Shown one piece after another: positions 1 to 5,038 of a stretch of DNA of 5,286 bases. The position numbers and the translations under genes were made by a program. Origin of the DNA: Candidatus Sulfopaludibacter sp. SbA3. GTDB taxonomy: Bacteria; Acidobacteriota; Terriglobia; Bryobacterales; Bryobacteraceae. The stretch spans positions 14,039 through 19,324 of the forward strand of contig OKRF01000490.1 in assembly GCA_900290315.1 (NCBI GenBank), given 5' to 3'. Position 1 is the first letter of the stretch. The number at the start of each line of letters is the position of its first letter. The notes under the pieces were generated by a model. That model saw only the letters and a program-made list of their open reading frames with translations. It was not told the DNA's origin and did no database searches.

Positions 1-1
1 C

Positions 2-1108
2 GCCCGCCTCGCCGTCCTGGCCTATCGCCAAACGCTGGCCGCGCATAAACTGGTGGCGGATGCCGATGGCACGGCGATGTTCTTCCCCAAGGAAAACTTC
101 AGCAACGGCTGCATCGCCACGGTCGACGTGATCTATCCCAGCTCTCCGTTCACCCTGTTGTTCAACCCCGCATTGCTGAAAGCGCAGCTTCAGCCGGTGC
201 TGGATTACGCCCGCATGGATCGCTGGCGCTTTCCCTTCGCGCCGCATGACCTGGGCACGTATCCGCAGGCCAACGGCCAGGTCTACGGGGGCGGCGAGCG
301 CACCGAAGACAACCAGATGCCGGTGGAAGAGAGCGGCAACATGCTCATCATGCTGGCCGCCCTGGCGCATGTGGAAGGCAACGCCGCCTTCGCCGAGAAA
401 TACTGGCCGGAACTTACCCGCTGGGCGGCGTACCTGAAGGAGAAGGGGCTCGATCCGGAAAACCAGCTCTCCACTGACGATTTCGCCGGACACCTGGCGC
501 ACAACGCCAACCTCTCCATCAAAGCGATTCTGGCGCTGGGTTCCTACGGAGTGCTTTGTGAAATGACCGGCCGCAAGCAGGAGTCCGCCACGTACCGCAA
601 ACTCGCGCAGGAATTCGCCGCGAAGTGGATGGAACTGGGGCGCGAAGGCGACCATTTCCGGCTGGCCTTCGACAAACCTGGCACCTGGAGCCAGAAGTAC
701 AACCTGGTTTGGGATCGCCTGCTGGGCCTCAACCTGTTTCCGCCCGCGGTGGCCCGGACCGAGATCGCCTTCTACCTCGCCAAACAGAACAAATACGGCC
801 TGCCGCTCGACAATCGCAAAGACTACACCAAGCTCGACTGGGTCCTGTGGACGGCGACTCTGGCAGAGAGTCCGGCCGACTTCGCAAAGCTAGTCGCGCC
901 GGCATATCTGTTCGCCAACGAATCGTCCAGCCGCGTCCCGCTCACGGATTGGTACGACACCGTCACCGGCAAGCAGCAGGGCTTCCAGGCACGCAGCGTG
1001 GTGGGCGGCCTGTTCGTCAAAATGCTGGCCGATCCCACCGTCTGGCGCAAGTACGCCGCCAAAGGGGCGGGAAATTCCGAATTTTGTCTGATATGCTCTA
1101 ACAACTAA
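2..1108 (+). CDS. DUF4965 / glutaminase A-like protein, 3' part (5' end outside window)
   Basis: The reading frame is open from base 2 to the TAA at 1106-1108, giving 368 residues. The GTG at 53 lies inside conserved sequence and is not a credible start. The fragment matches the six-helical-hairpin part of the fungal/bacterial glutaminase A (GtaA) family, formerly DUF4965, running toward DUF1793. Hallmarks are VDVIYPSSPF (about fragment residues 41-50), FPFAPHDLGTYP (77-88), the acidic MPVEESGNMLIM stretch (106-117), STDDFAGHLAHNANLS (157-172), and a late GxxLxxRxxY-type region with TDWYDT (315-320). Family members are usually 650-850 residues and secreted, so roughly half is missing to the left. 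The founding member hydrolyses glutamine to glutamate; activity of bacterial relatives is mostly untested, so substrate is inferred. The last 15 or so residues (after KYAAKG) are Cys/Ser/Asn-rich and read like intergenic DNA, so the end may be altered. The next ATG is 5 bp downstream. Confidence 0.85.
   Translation, partial: ARLAVLAYRQTLAAHKLVADADGTAMFFPKENFSNGCIATVDVIYPSSPFTLLFNPALLKAQLQPVLDYARMDRWRFPFAPHDLGTYPQANGQVYGGGERTEDNQMPVEESGNMLIMLAALAHVEGNAAFAEKYWPELTRWAAYLKEKGLDPENQLSTDDFAGHLAHNANLSIKAILALGSYGVLCEMTGRKQESATYRKLAQEFAAKWMELGREGDHFRLAFDKPGTWSQKYNLVWDRLLGLNLFPPAVARTEIAFYLAKQNKYGLPLDNRKDYTKLDWVLWTATLAESPADFAKLVAPAYLFANESSSRVPLTDWYDTVTGKQQGFQARSVVGGLFVKMLADPTVWRKYAAKGAGNSEFCLICSNN
1089..1097 (+). 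promoter_or_regulatory. Weak extended -10 promoter candidate before the peptidase signal-peptide ORF
   Basis: TGATATGCT has the form of an extended -10 (TG-N-TATGCT, four of six matches to TATAAT). It sits 16 bp before the ATG at 1114, which would give a leader of roughly 10 nt. No -35 box stands out 16-18 bp upstream, and the ATG has no Shine-Dalgarno motif. The site lies inside the last codons of the upstream gene. It is only a candidate: the peptidase could equally be co-transcribed with the DUF4965 gene. Confidence 0.25.
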
Positions 1109-1113
1109 CACTT

Positions 1114-1239
1114 ATGTCCAGAAAAACTCTAACTCTCCTTGCAGTTGCCATTCTGCTCATTCCCCTGCTGCTGCTCGCTCAGCAGGCCACCGAGCGGATC
1201 GACCTGAACGCGATTCACAAAATCAAAGTCGCCGAATGA
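1114..1239 (+). pseudogene. Signal-peptide fragment of the M28 peptidase gene, cut off by a frameshift
   Basis: This 41-residue ORF starts at the ATG 5 bp after the DUF4965 stop. It encodes a textbook Sec signal peptide: basic MSRK, a hydrophobic core of Leu/Ala/Val/Ile over residues 6-22, and a likely cleavage after LLA (residue 22) before QQATER. It then reads IDLNAIHKIKVAE, the usual N-terminal mature helix of acidobacterial M28 peptidases, and stops at TGA 1237-1239. That TGA straddles the junction of a perfect 37-bp duplication. Removing one copy (37 = 3x12+1) fuses this frame directly to the peptidase ORF and gives one protein of 576 residues. It is therefore the true 5' end of the downstream gene, not a separate small gene. 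No Shine-Dalgarno is visible before the ATG. Confidence 0.85.
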
Positions 1240-1274
1240 CCTGAACGCGATTCACAAAATCAAAGTCGCCGAAT
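1201..1274 (+). repeat. Perfect 37-bp tandem duplication that breaks the peptidase frame
   Basis: Bases 1201-1237 and 1238-1274 are identical, directly adjacent 37-mers beginning GACCTGAACGCG and ending GTCGCCGAAT. The flanking bases differ (C1200 versus T1237; G1238 versus T1275), so the repeat is exactly two copies. In the first copy the frame follows the signal peptide; in the second it follows the peptidase. Because 37 is not a multiple of three, the duplication creates the TGA at 1237-1239. Lack of any divergence means it is very recent or an assembly/sequencing artefact. Confidence 0.97.
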
Positions 1275-1276
1275 TC

Positions 1277-1330
1277 GGCGGCGGTGGTGGTGGTTTCGGC
1301 GGCGGCGGCGGCGGTGGCCGCGGCGGCGCC
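1277..1330 (+). repeat. GGC/GGT low-complexity tract encoding a poly-Gly segment
   Basis: Eighteen codons, nearly all GGC or GGT, encode G6-F-G7-R-G-G-A in the peptidase frame. The tract lies between the IHKIKVAEF helix and the conserved MYNLTDRYGPRLTNSP segment, where relatives usually have a short ordinary linker. It is slippage-prone and sits 2 bp after the 37-bp duplication. It is the first of several Gly-rich stretches in this gene; the others are near 1826-1871 and 2836-2875. Confidence 0.9.
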
Positions 1331-1336
1331 CCGATT

Positions 1337-2881
1337 ATGGCCACGATGTACAACCTGACGGACCGCTACGGCCCGCGTCTCACCAATTCCCCACAATTCC
1401 GCGCTGCCGGTGAGTGGGCGGTGGGGCAGCTCAAAGAGTGGGGCCTCAGCAATGTCCACCTGGAAAAGTGGGCCACCACGGGCGGCCGCGGCGGCGCCAT
1501 CCCGAGTTGGGAAATCAAAGGATACAGCGGCGCCATGGTCGAGCCGACCTACATGCCGATTATCGGCTATCCGCAGGCCTGGACCGGCGGCACCAATGGA
1601 ATGGTTACCGGCGAAGCCATCATGGCGCAGATTCAGACTCCCGACGATCTGAAGAAGTGGACCGGCAAACTGAAAGGGCCCGACGATCTGAAGAAGTGGA
1701 CCGGCAAACTGAAAGGCAAGATTGTCCTCACCGCTGCCGACCTGGAACTGCCCTTCCCCACGACACCGTTAGCCCATCGGTATTCCGATCAGGAACTGCT
1801 GGACATGGTTCCCGACATCATTCCGGCCGGCGGCGCTGCCGGACGCGGAGGCCGTGGAGGCCGCGGCGGCCAGCCCAACCCTTTGGCCGCGATGACTCCG
1901 GAAGAGCGCCAGGCTTTTACGGAAAAGCAGCGCACCTTCTTCCAGGATGAAGGCGTCCTGCTCACCGTCACCGCCAACGCGCGCGGCGAAAGCGGCACCG
2001 TCTTCGCCAGTAACGGCGCACCGCGAACCGGCGACGTGACCAAGAACATGCCCGCCGTCGCCATCACGGCGGAGAACTACAACCGCATCGCACGCCTGCT
2101 GGAGCACAACGTTCCGGTGAAGCTCTCGTTCGACATCAAAGTCGCGTTCGATACCAGCAACACCGATTCGTTCAACGTCGTCGCCGAAATCCCCGGCACC
2201 ACCAAGCCCAACGAACTGGTCATGGTCGGCGGTCACTTCGATTCCTGGCACATGGGCACCGGCGCCACCGATAACGGAGCCGGCAGCGGCGTCGCCATGG
2301 AAGTGATGCGCCTGCTCAAATCGCTCAACCTCAAGATGGATCGCACCGTCCGCATGGCTCTGTGGGGCGGCGAAGAAGAAGGCTTGCTGGGCTCGGCGGC
2401 CTACGTGAAGGAACATTTCGCCGACCCGGCCACCATGAAGCCCACCGCCGAACACAACGGGTTCGCGGGTTACTTCAACGTGGATAACGGCACCGGCCGC
2501 ATCCGCGGCATATATCTGCAGCAGAATGAAATGTGCCGGCCCATCTTCGAACAATGGTTTGCCGCCCTGAAAGACATTACTCCCGGCGTAATCACCATTC
2601 GCAACACCGGAGGCACCGACCACCAGTCTTATGACCGCGTCGGCCTGCCCGGCTTCCAGTTCATCCAGGATCCGATGGACTACGATACGCGTACGCACCA
2701 TTCCAACATGGATGTGTACGACCGCATCCAGCAGCAGGATATGGAACAAATGGCCGTGATTGAAGCGGTCTTCGTGTACAACGCCGCCACGCGCGCCGAA
2801 AAACTTCCGCGCGTGGATCTGCCGGCGCCCACCCCCGCCGGCGGCCGTGGTGGCCGGGGCGGCGGCCGCGGCGGCAACTGA
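1337..2881 (+). CDS. M28 family zinc metallopeptidase (mature part; signal peptide lost to frameshift)
   Basis: The ORF gives 514 residues from the first ATG after the frameshift; that ATG has no ribosome binding site and the open frame extends back to 1208, so the true N-terminus is the signal peptide at 1114. MYNLTDRYGPRLTNSPQF (residues 4-21) is the conserved N-terminal motif of this group. A PA-like insert spans about 95-270. The catalytic domain follows, with every co-catalytic zinc ligand visible: His300 in GGHFDSW, Asp312 in TDNGAG, Glu346 (base) and Glu347 (ligand) in GGEEEGLLGS, Asp383 in FNVDNG, and His455 in THHSNMD. This is the carboxypeptidase Q / aminopeptidase-like branch of M28, expected to cleave peptides outside the cytoplasm; exact specificity cannot be read. 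Oddities are a 13-residue PDDLKKWTGKLKG duplication (from residue 102), RGG clusters near 166-178, and an RGG-rich C-terminal tail. If the frameshift is real, the product would lack its export signal. Confidence 0.92.
   Translation: MATMYNLTDRYGPRLTNSPQFRAAGEWAVGQLKEWGLSNVHLEKWATTGGRGGAIPSWEIKGYSGAMVEPTYMPIIGYPQAWTGGTNGMVTGEAIMAQIQTPDDLKKWTGKLKGPDDLKKWTGKLKGKIVLTAADLELPFPTTPLAHRYSDQELLDMVPDIIPAGGAAGRGGRGGRGGQPNPLAAMTPEERQAFTEKQRTFFQDEGVLLTVTANARGESGTVFASNGAPRTGDVTKNMPAVAITAENYNRIARLLEHNVPVKLSFDIKVAFDTSNTDSFNVVAEIPGTTKPNELVMVGGHFDSWHMGTGATDNGAGSGVAMEVMRLLKSLNLKMDRTVRMALWGGEEEGLLGSAAYVKEHFADPATMKPTAEHNGFAGYFNVDNGTGRIRGIYLQQNEMCRPIFEQWFAALKDITPGVITIRNTGGTDHQSYDRVGLPGFQFIQDPMDYDTRTHHSNMDVYDRIQQQDMEQMAVIEAVFVYNAATRAEKLPRVDLPAPTPAGGRGGRGGGRGGN
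1640..1717 (+). repeat. 39-bp in-frame tandem duplication inside the peptidase gene
   Basis: Bases 1640-1678 and 1679-1717 match at 38 of 39 positions; only the last base differs (G1678 versus C1717). Each unit encodes PDDLKKWTGKLKG. In relatives this stretch, which leads into the KIVL strand of the PA-like insert, normally occurs once. The 13-residue insertion keeps frame and is probably a surface-loop expansion. It is the second tandem duplication in the same gene and has a similar unit length to the frame-breaking one at 1201-1274. Confidence 0.95.
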
Positions 2882-2893
2882 GGCGGCGCGTGC

Positions 2894-2995
2894 GGTCTTG
2901 CCGCCGGCGTTACCGGACCAGCGGCAAGACCAGACCGGCGGCAAGACCAGACCGGCGGCAAGACCAGACCGGCGGCAAGACCGCCGGCGTTACCG
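2894..2995 (+). repeat. 17-bp tandem array with flanking direct and inverted repeats in the intergenic gap
   Basis: The unit GCGGCAAGACCAGACCG is repeated exactly at 2921-2937, 2938-2954 and 2955-2971, followed by a partial copy at 2972-2982. The array is bracketed by a 15-bp direct repeat CCGCCGGCGTTACCG at 2901-2915 and 2981-2995. Upstream, GGTCTTGCCGCCGG (2894-2907) is the exact reverse complement of CCGGCGGCAAGACC, which occurs at 2935-2948, 2952-2965 and 2969-2982. One 14-bp arm can therefore pair with any of three partners, giving alternative GC-rich hairpins between the peptidase and propeller genes. It could be a transcript-stabilising or attenuating element, or a degenerate REP-like repeat. 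No T-tract follows, so a simple intrinsic terminator is unlikely. Confidence 0.92.
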
Positions 2996-3001
2996 AAAGG
3001 A
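2996..3001 (+). promoter_or_regulatory. Ribosome binding site of the YncE-like gene
   Basis: AAAGGA lies 6 nt before the ATG at 3008 and starts right after the 3' end of the repeat array. It fixes the start choice for the propeller gene. A hairpin formed by the array would end 14 bp or less from this site and could affect its accessibility. Confidence 0.7.
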
Positions 3002-3007
3002 ACCAAC

Positions 3008-4027
3008 ATGCGCAACACCGGGCTCGTTCTCACACTGGCGATCGTCACCTCGCTTCTCGCGCAGTCATCCTCGTCGTACCGCGTGACCCACACCTACACC
3101 CTCGGTGGGGACGGGAGTTGGGATTACGTCGTGCCCGATCCACCCCATCACCGTCTGTTCATCGCCCGGCAAACCCGCGTGATGGTGGTGGATGAAGACA
3201 ACGGCACGCTGCTGGGCGAAGTGACTGGCATCCAGGGCGCGCATGGCACCGCCGTGGCCGAAGTCACCGGGCATGGGTTCGCCACCTCTGGTAACGACCA
3301 ATCCGTGGTGATGTTCGACTTGAAAACGTTCAAGGTGCTGGGCCGGATCCCCGCCGCCGAAGATGCCGACGCCATTGTATTCGACCCCGCGTCGAATCGC
3401 GTCTTCACATTGAATGGCGACGCGCACTCCTCTACCGTGATCGACCCGAAGGCGGGGACTCTGATCACGAACATTCCACTCGGCGGCAAACCGGAATACG
3501 GCGCTTCGGCCGGAGATGGCAAAGTGTATGCGAATCTCACGGACATCAGCGAGGTAGTGGAGATCGACGCGAAGACAGCGACGGTGGCGCGGCGCTGGTC
3601 CACTGCCCCATGCAAGCAACCGGTCTCCATGGCGCTAGACACTGCCCATCATCGCTTGTTCAGCGGATGCCGTAGCGGAGTGATGGCCGTCTCCGACTAT
3701 CAGGCTGGTAAGGTGGTGGCGACCGTCCCGATCGGGACGGGTGTGGACGGCGCCGGGTATGACGAGGCATCAGGCAACGCTTTCGCCTCGAATGCGAACG
3801 GAATGCTCACGGTCATCCATCAGGACAGTCCGGATCAGTATCACGTGGTCGAGAACGTGGAGACTCCACAGGGCGCGCGCAATATGGGGCTGGACCCCAC
3901 CAATCACCGCGTGTACGTGGTCTCCGCGAAGTTTGGCCCGGCGCCGTCAGGGGGCAGGGGCAGGGGGCCCGTGCTACCCGGCACATTCAACTTAATGGTG
4001 ATCGAGCGCGACAGCGCGGGGCACTGA
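3008..4027 (+). CDS. Secreted YncE-like beta-propeller repeat protein
   Basis: The product has 339 residues and starts with a Sec signal peptide: MRNTG, a hydrophobic stretch over residues 5-17, likely cleavage after LLA (residue 18). The rest is made of propeller-type strand repeats of about 40 residues: HHRLFIARQTRVMVVDEDNG (47-66), GNDQSVVMFDLKTFKVLGRI (95-114), SNRVFTLNGDAHSSTVIDPK (129-148), GKVYANLTDISEVVEIDAKT (171-190), HHRLFSGCRSGVMAVSDYQ (214-232), SGNAFASNANGMLTVIHQD (255-273) and NHRVYVVSAKFGP (299-311). This is the YncE / 40-residue YVTN family fold, usually seven-bladed and probably used for binding. No catalytic residues are apparent, so the ligand is unknown. Cys202 and Cys221 could form a disulfide in an exported protein. 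A GGRGRG insert (315-320) sits in the last blade, echoing the RGG inserts of the peptidase. A good Shine-Dalgarno supports the start; the gene is co-oriented with the peptidase, 126 bp downstream. Confidence 0.88.
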   Translation: MRNTGLVLTLAIVTSLLAQSSSSYRVTHTYTLGGDGSWDYVVPDPPHHRLFIARQTRVMVVDEDNGTLLGEVTGIQGAHGTAVAEVTGHGFATSGNDQSVVMFDLKTFKVLGRIPAAEDADAIVFDPASNRVFTLNGDAHSSTVIDPKAGTLITNIPLGGKPEYGASAGDGKVYANLTDISEVVEIDAKTATVARRWSTAPCKQPVSMALDTAHHRLFSGCRSGVMAVSDYQAGKVVATVPIGTGVDGAGYDEASGNAFASNANGMLTVIHQDSPDQYHVVENVETPQGARNMGLDPTNHRVYVVSAKFGPAPSGGRGRGPVLPGTFNLMVIERDSAGH

Positions 4028-4052
4028 CCTGTAGCGCCGCCCCCAGGCCCTA

Positions 4053-4070
4053 ATCCCCGGGGTTGGGGAT
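4053..4070. other. Small GC-rich hairpin after the propeller gene
   Basis: ATCCCC (4053-4058) and GGGGAT (4065-4070) are exact inverted repeats around a GGGGTT loop. With no T-run directly after it, this looks like an accessory structure just ahead of the stronger terminator candidate rather than a terminator itself. Confidence 0.45.
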
Positions 4071-4072
4071 GG

Positions 4073-4096
4073 ATGCGCTTCGCGCGTCTTCTTTTT
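4073..4096 (+). terminator. Rho-independent terminator for the propeller gene
   Basis: ATGCGC-TTC-GCGCGT (4073-4087) folds into a six-pair stem (one G-T pair) with a three-base loop and is followed by the T-rich tract TCTTCTTTTT to 4096. It lies 46 bp after the propeller stop and before the 3' end of the convergent minus-strand gene, where a terminator is expected. The stem is short but GC-rich. On the minus strand no T-tract follows, so it should act in one direction only. Confidence 0.6.
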
Positions 4097-4126
4097 GTAG
4101 AGCATCGGATTTTCTCGAAATTAGCT

Positions 4127-4792
4127 TCAGGCCGCCTTGCGGAATCCCTTCTTGGGGGCCTCGAAGCGCTTCCTGGCCTCGGCGAGGCGGAGGTTGAGGG
4201 CTGCGCGGCGAGCGATTTCGGGGTATGAAAAAGCAAATTGAGGGGGTAGGAATTCGCGGGGGTAGTCGCGTTCGATGTCGAAGGATTCTCCTTTGGCGGC
4301 TGCCAGTTGCGCGAGAAGGGTGGCTTCTTCCACGGCTTTTTCGAGGGCGGCCTGGCGGTCCTGCTGTTGTTGGCGGAGGATCGCGAGGTTCTTTTCGATC
4401 TTGCGCTGGATGCGGGCTTCGTACAGAGTCAGGAGTCCGAGCTTGTGGGAATCGGTGAGCCAGACTCTGGCTTGGGCCAGGGCGGCGTCGGCTTCGGAGT
4501 GGTGAGTGTGGATGTCGTCGGGTTCGTTGAGTCCCCGGGTGAAGGTGTAGTTGTCGATGACGGCGGCGAGTTTGAGGCGCCAGCGGTCGTCGGCGATGGA
4601 CTGGACGAGATCACACTCGAAGTGTCCGAGGGGTGCGAGGGATTCGACCATCCCTTGGCAGTGAGCCTGATAGGCGGCCTCATCTTCGGGGGTCATGATG
4701 CGGACCTGGCCGGTGAGGCCGTGACGGTACGCGTTAAAGGTGCGCGGATCGCGCTGCGGTTTGGTTTCGATCGTTTCTGCTTCAGCGAACAT
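4127..4792 (-). CDS. Conserved hypothetical protein of the acidobacterial 'NA..HGLT' family
   Basis: The protein has 221 residues. I recognise the family from acidobacterial genomes, where many paralogues share a short N-terminal motif of the form NAxxHGLT; its function is unknown. Here the motif is NAYRHGLTGQ (residues 20-29), followed by PEDEAAYQAH (35-44), LGHFECDLVQSIADDRWRL (55-73) and NYTFTRGL (81-88). Residues 123-168 are rich in Glu, Gln, Arg and Leu and probably form a helical coiled coil; the C-terminus is basic (RKRFEAPKKGFRKAA). There is no signal peptide or membrane segment, so it should be cytoplasmic. I chose the ATG at 4792 because GGAGGAG (4807-4801) sits 8 nt before it. An in-frame ATG at 4810 would add six residues but has no ribosome binding site, and the Shine-Dalgarno would fall inside the coding region. 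The gene converges on the propeller gene and is not in its operon. No function is proposed. Confidence 0.82.
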   Translation of the reverse strand: MFAEAETIETKPQRDPRTFNAYRHGLTGQVRIMTPEDEAAYQAHCQGMVESLAPLGHFECDLVQSIADDRWRLKLAAVIDNYTFTRGLNEPDDIHTHHSEADAALAQARVWLTDSHKLGLLTLYEARIQRKIEKNLAILRQQQQDRQAALEKAVEEATLLAQLAAAKGESFDIERDYPREFLPPQFAFSYPEIARRAALNLRLAEARKRFEAPKKGFRKAA

Positions 4793-4800
4793 TGGGGTTT

Positions 4801-4807
4801 CTCCTCC
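4801..4807 (-). promoter_or_regulatory. Strong ribosome binding site deciding the start at 4792
   Basis: On the minus strand GGAGGAG is followed by AAACCCCA and then the ATG at 4792-4790, an 8-nt spacing. It is the strongest Shine-Dalgarno in the window and argues against the upstream in-frame ATG at 4810-4808. Confidence 0.75.
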
Positions 4808-4815
4808 CATGAATA

Positions 4816-4824
4816 CGTATAACA
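4816..4824 (-). promoter_or_regulatory. Possible -10 element for the minus-strand hypothetical gene
   Basis: On the minus strand TGTTATACG carries an extended -10 pattern (TG-T-TATACG). Transcription would begin near 4808-4810, leaving a short leader that contains the GGAGGAG site. No clear -35 is seen. If real, it also explains why the ATG at 4810 cannot be the normal start. Confidence 0.3.
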
Positions 4825-4886
4825 GATCGACTTGGGGCTGGGAGGTTAAGTTGTTGAGGGGATTGAGTAAGATTGTTGTGACTGAA

Positions 4887-4967
4887 AACGGTTTGCTCGG
4901 TTTCGCGGCGCCCTACAGCCGATCAGCAGGAGGATCTTCATCGCCGCGAACACCGAGTCAACCGGTT
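4887..4967. repeat. Long imperfect inverted repeat (24/26-bp arms, 31-bp loop)
   Basis: The arm 4887-4910 and the arm 4942-4967 are inverted copies. TTCGCGGCG (4902-4910) pairs perfectly with CGCCGCGAA (4942-4950). After a one-base bulge, CTCGGT pairs with ACCGAG, and after a two-base mismatch GGTT and AAC pair with AACC and GTT around another single-base bulge. In all 22 base pairs form around a 31-base loop. No T-tract follows on either strand. It lies about 75 bp upstream of the putative minus-strand promoter. It could be a structured RNA, a regulator-binding site, or a palindromic mobile remnant; I do not recognise it. Confidence 0.7.
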
Positions 4968-5022
4968 CACCAAGTTTTGCGAGGGGGCACAAAAGGGGTA
5001 AAACGGGGACAGTCGGCTCATG

Positions 5023-5038
5023 GGGCGATGCCTCGCCC
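5023..5038. repeat. Perfect 6-bp hairpin in the right-hand noncoding stretch
   Basis: GGGCGA and TCGCCC are exact inverted repeats around a TGCC tetraloop, sitting in G-rich noncoding DNA. There is no T-run next to it, so it is not an intrinsic terminator; it resembles a REP-type short palindrome, but a single copy cannot establish that. Confidence 0.45.

Noticed and set aside
1234..1243. Programmed +1 frameshift at GAA-TGA-C, which would rejoin the signal peptide to the peptidase as in the release factor 2 gene
   Set aside because: The TGAC stop context matches, but there is no slippery CTT codon and no upstream Shine-Dalgarno-like stimulator; GAA cannot re-pair well after a +1 shift. The exact duplication explains the shift more simply.
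1769..2944. Long minus-strand ORF (391 residues) opposite the peptidase
   Set aside because: Its translation is Gly/Ala/His/Val-rich antisense of the M28 catalytic domain, which is unmistakable on the plus strand; long antisense ORFs are common in GC-rich genes.
2894..2995. CRISPR array
   Set aside because: The repeats are contiguous 17-mers with no unique spacers, and there are no cas genes.
4307..4822. Long plus-strand ORF (171 residues) opposite the hypothetical gene
   Set aside because: It is the antisense shadow of the minus-strand gene; its Gly/Val-rich translation has no family resemblance, whereas the minus-strand product has recognised motifs and a strong ribosome site.
4846..4941. 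Minus-strand ORF of 31 residues beginning MKILLLIGC, resembling a tiny lipoprotein signal
   Set aside because: It has no ribosome binding site, most of it lies in the inverted repeat, and the sequence after the Cys is Arg/Gln/Ser-rich without a recognisable domain.
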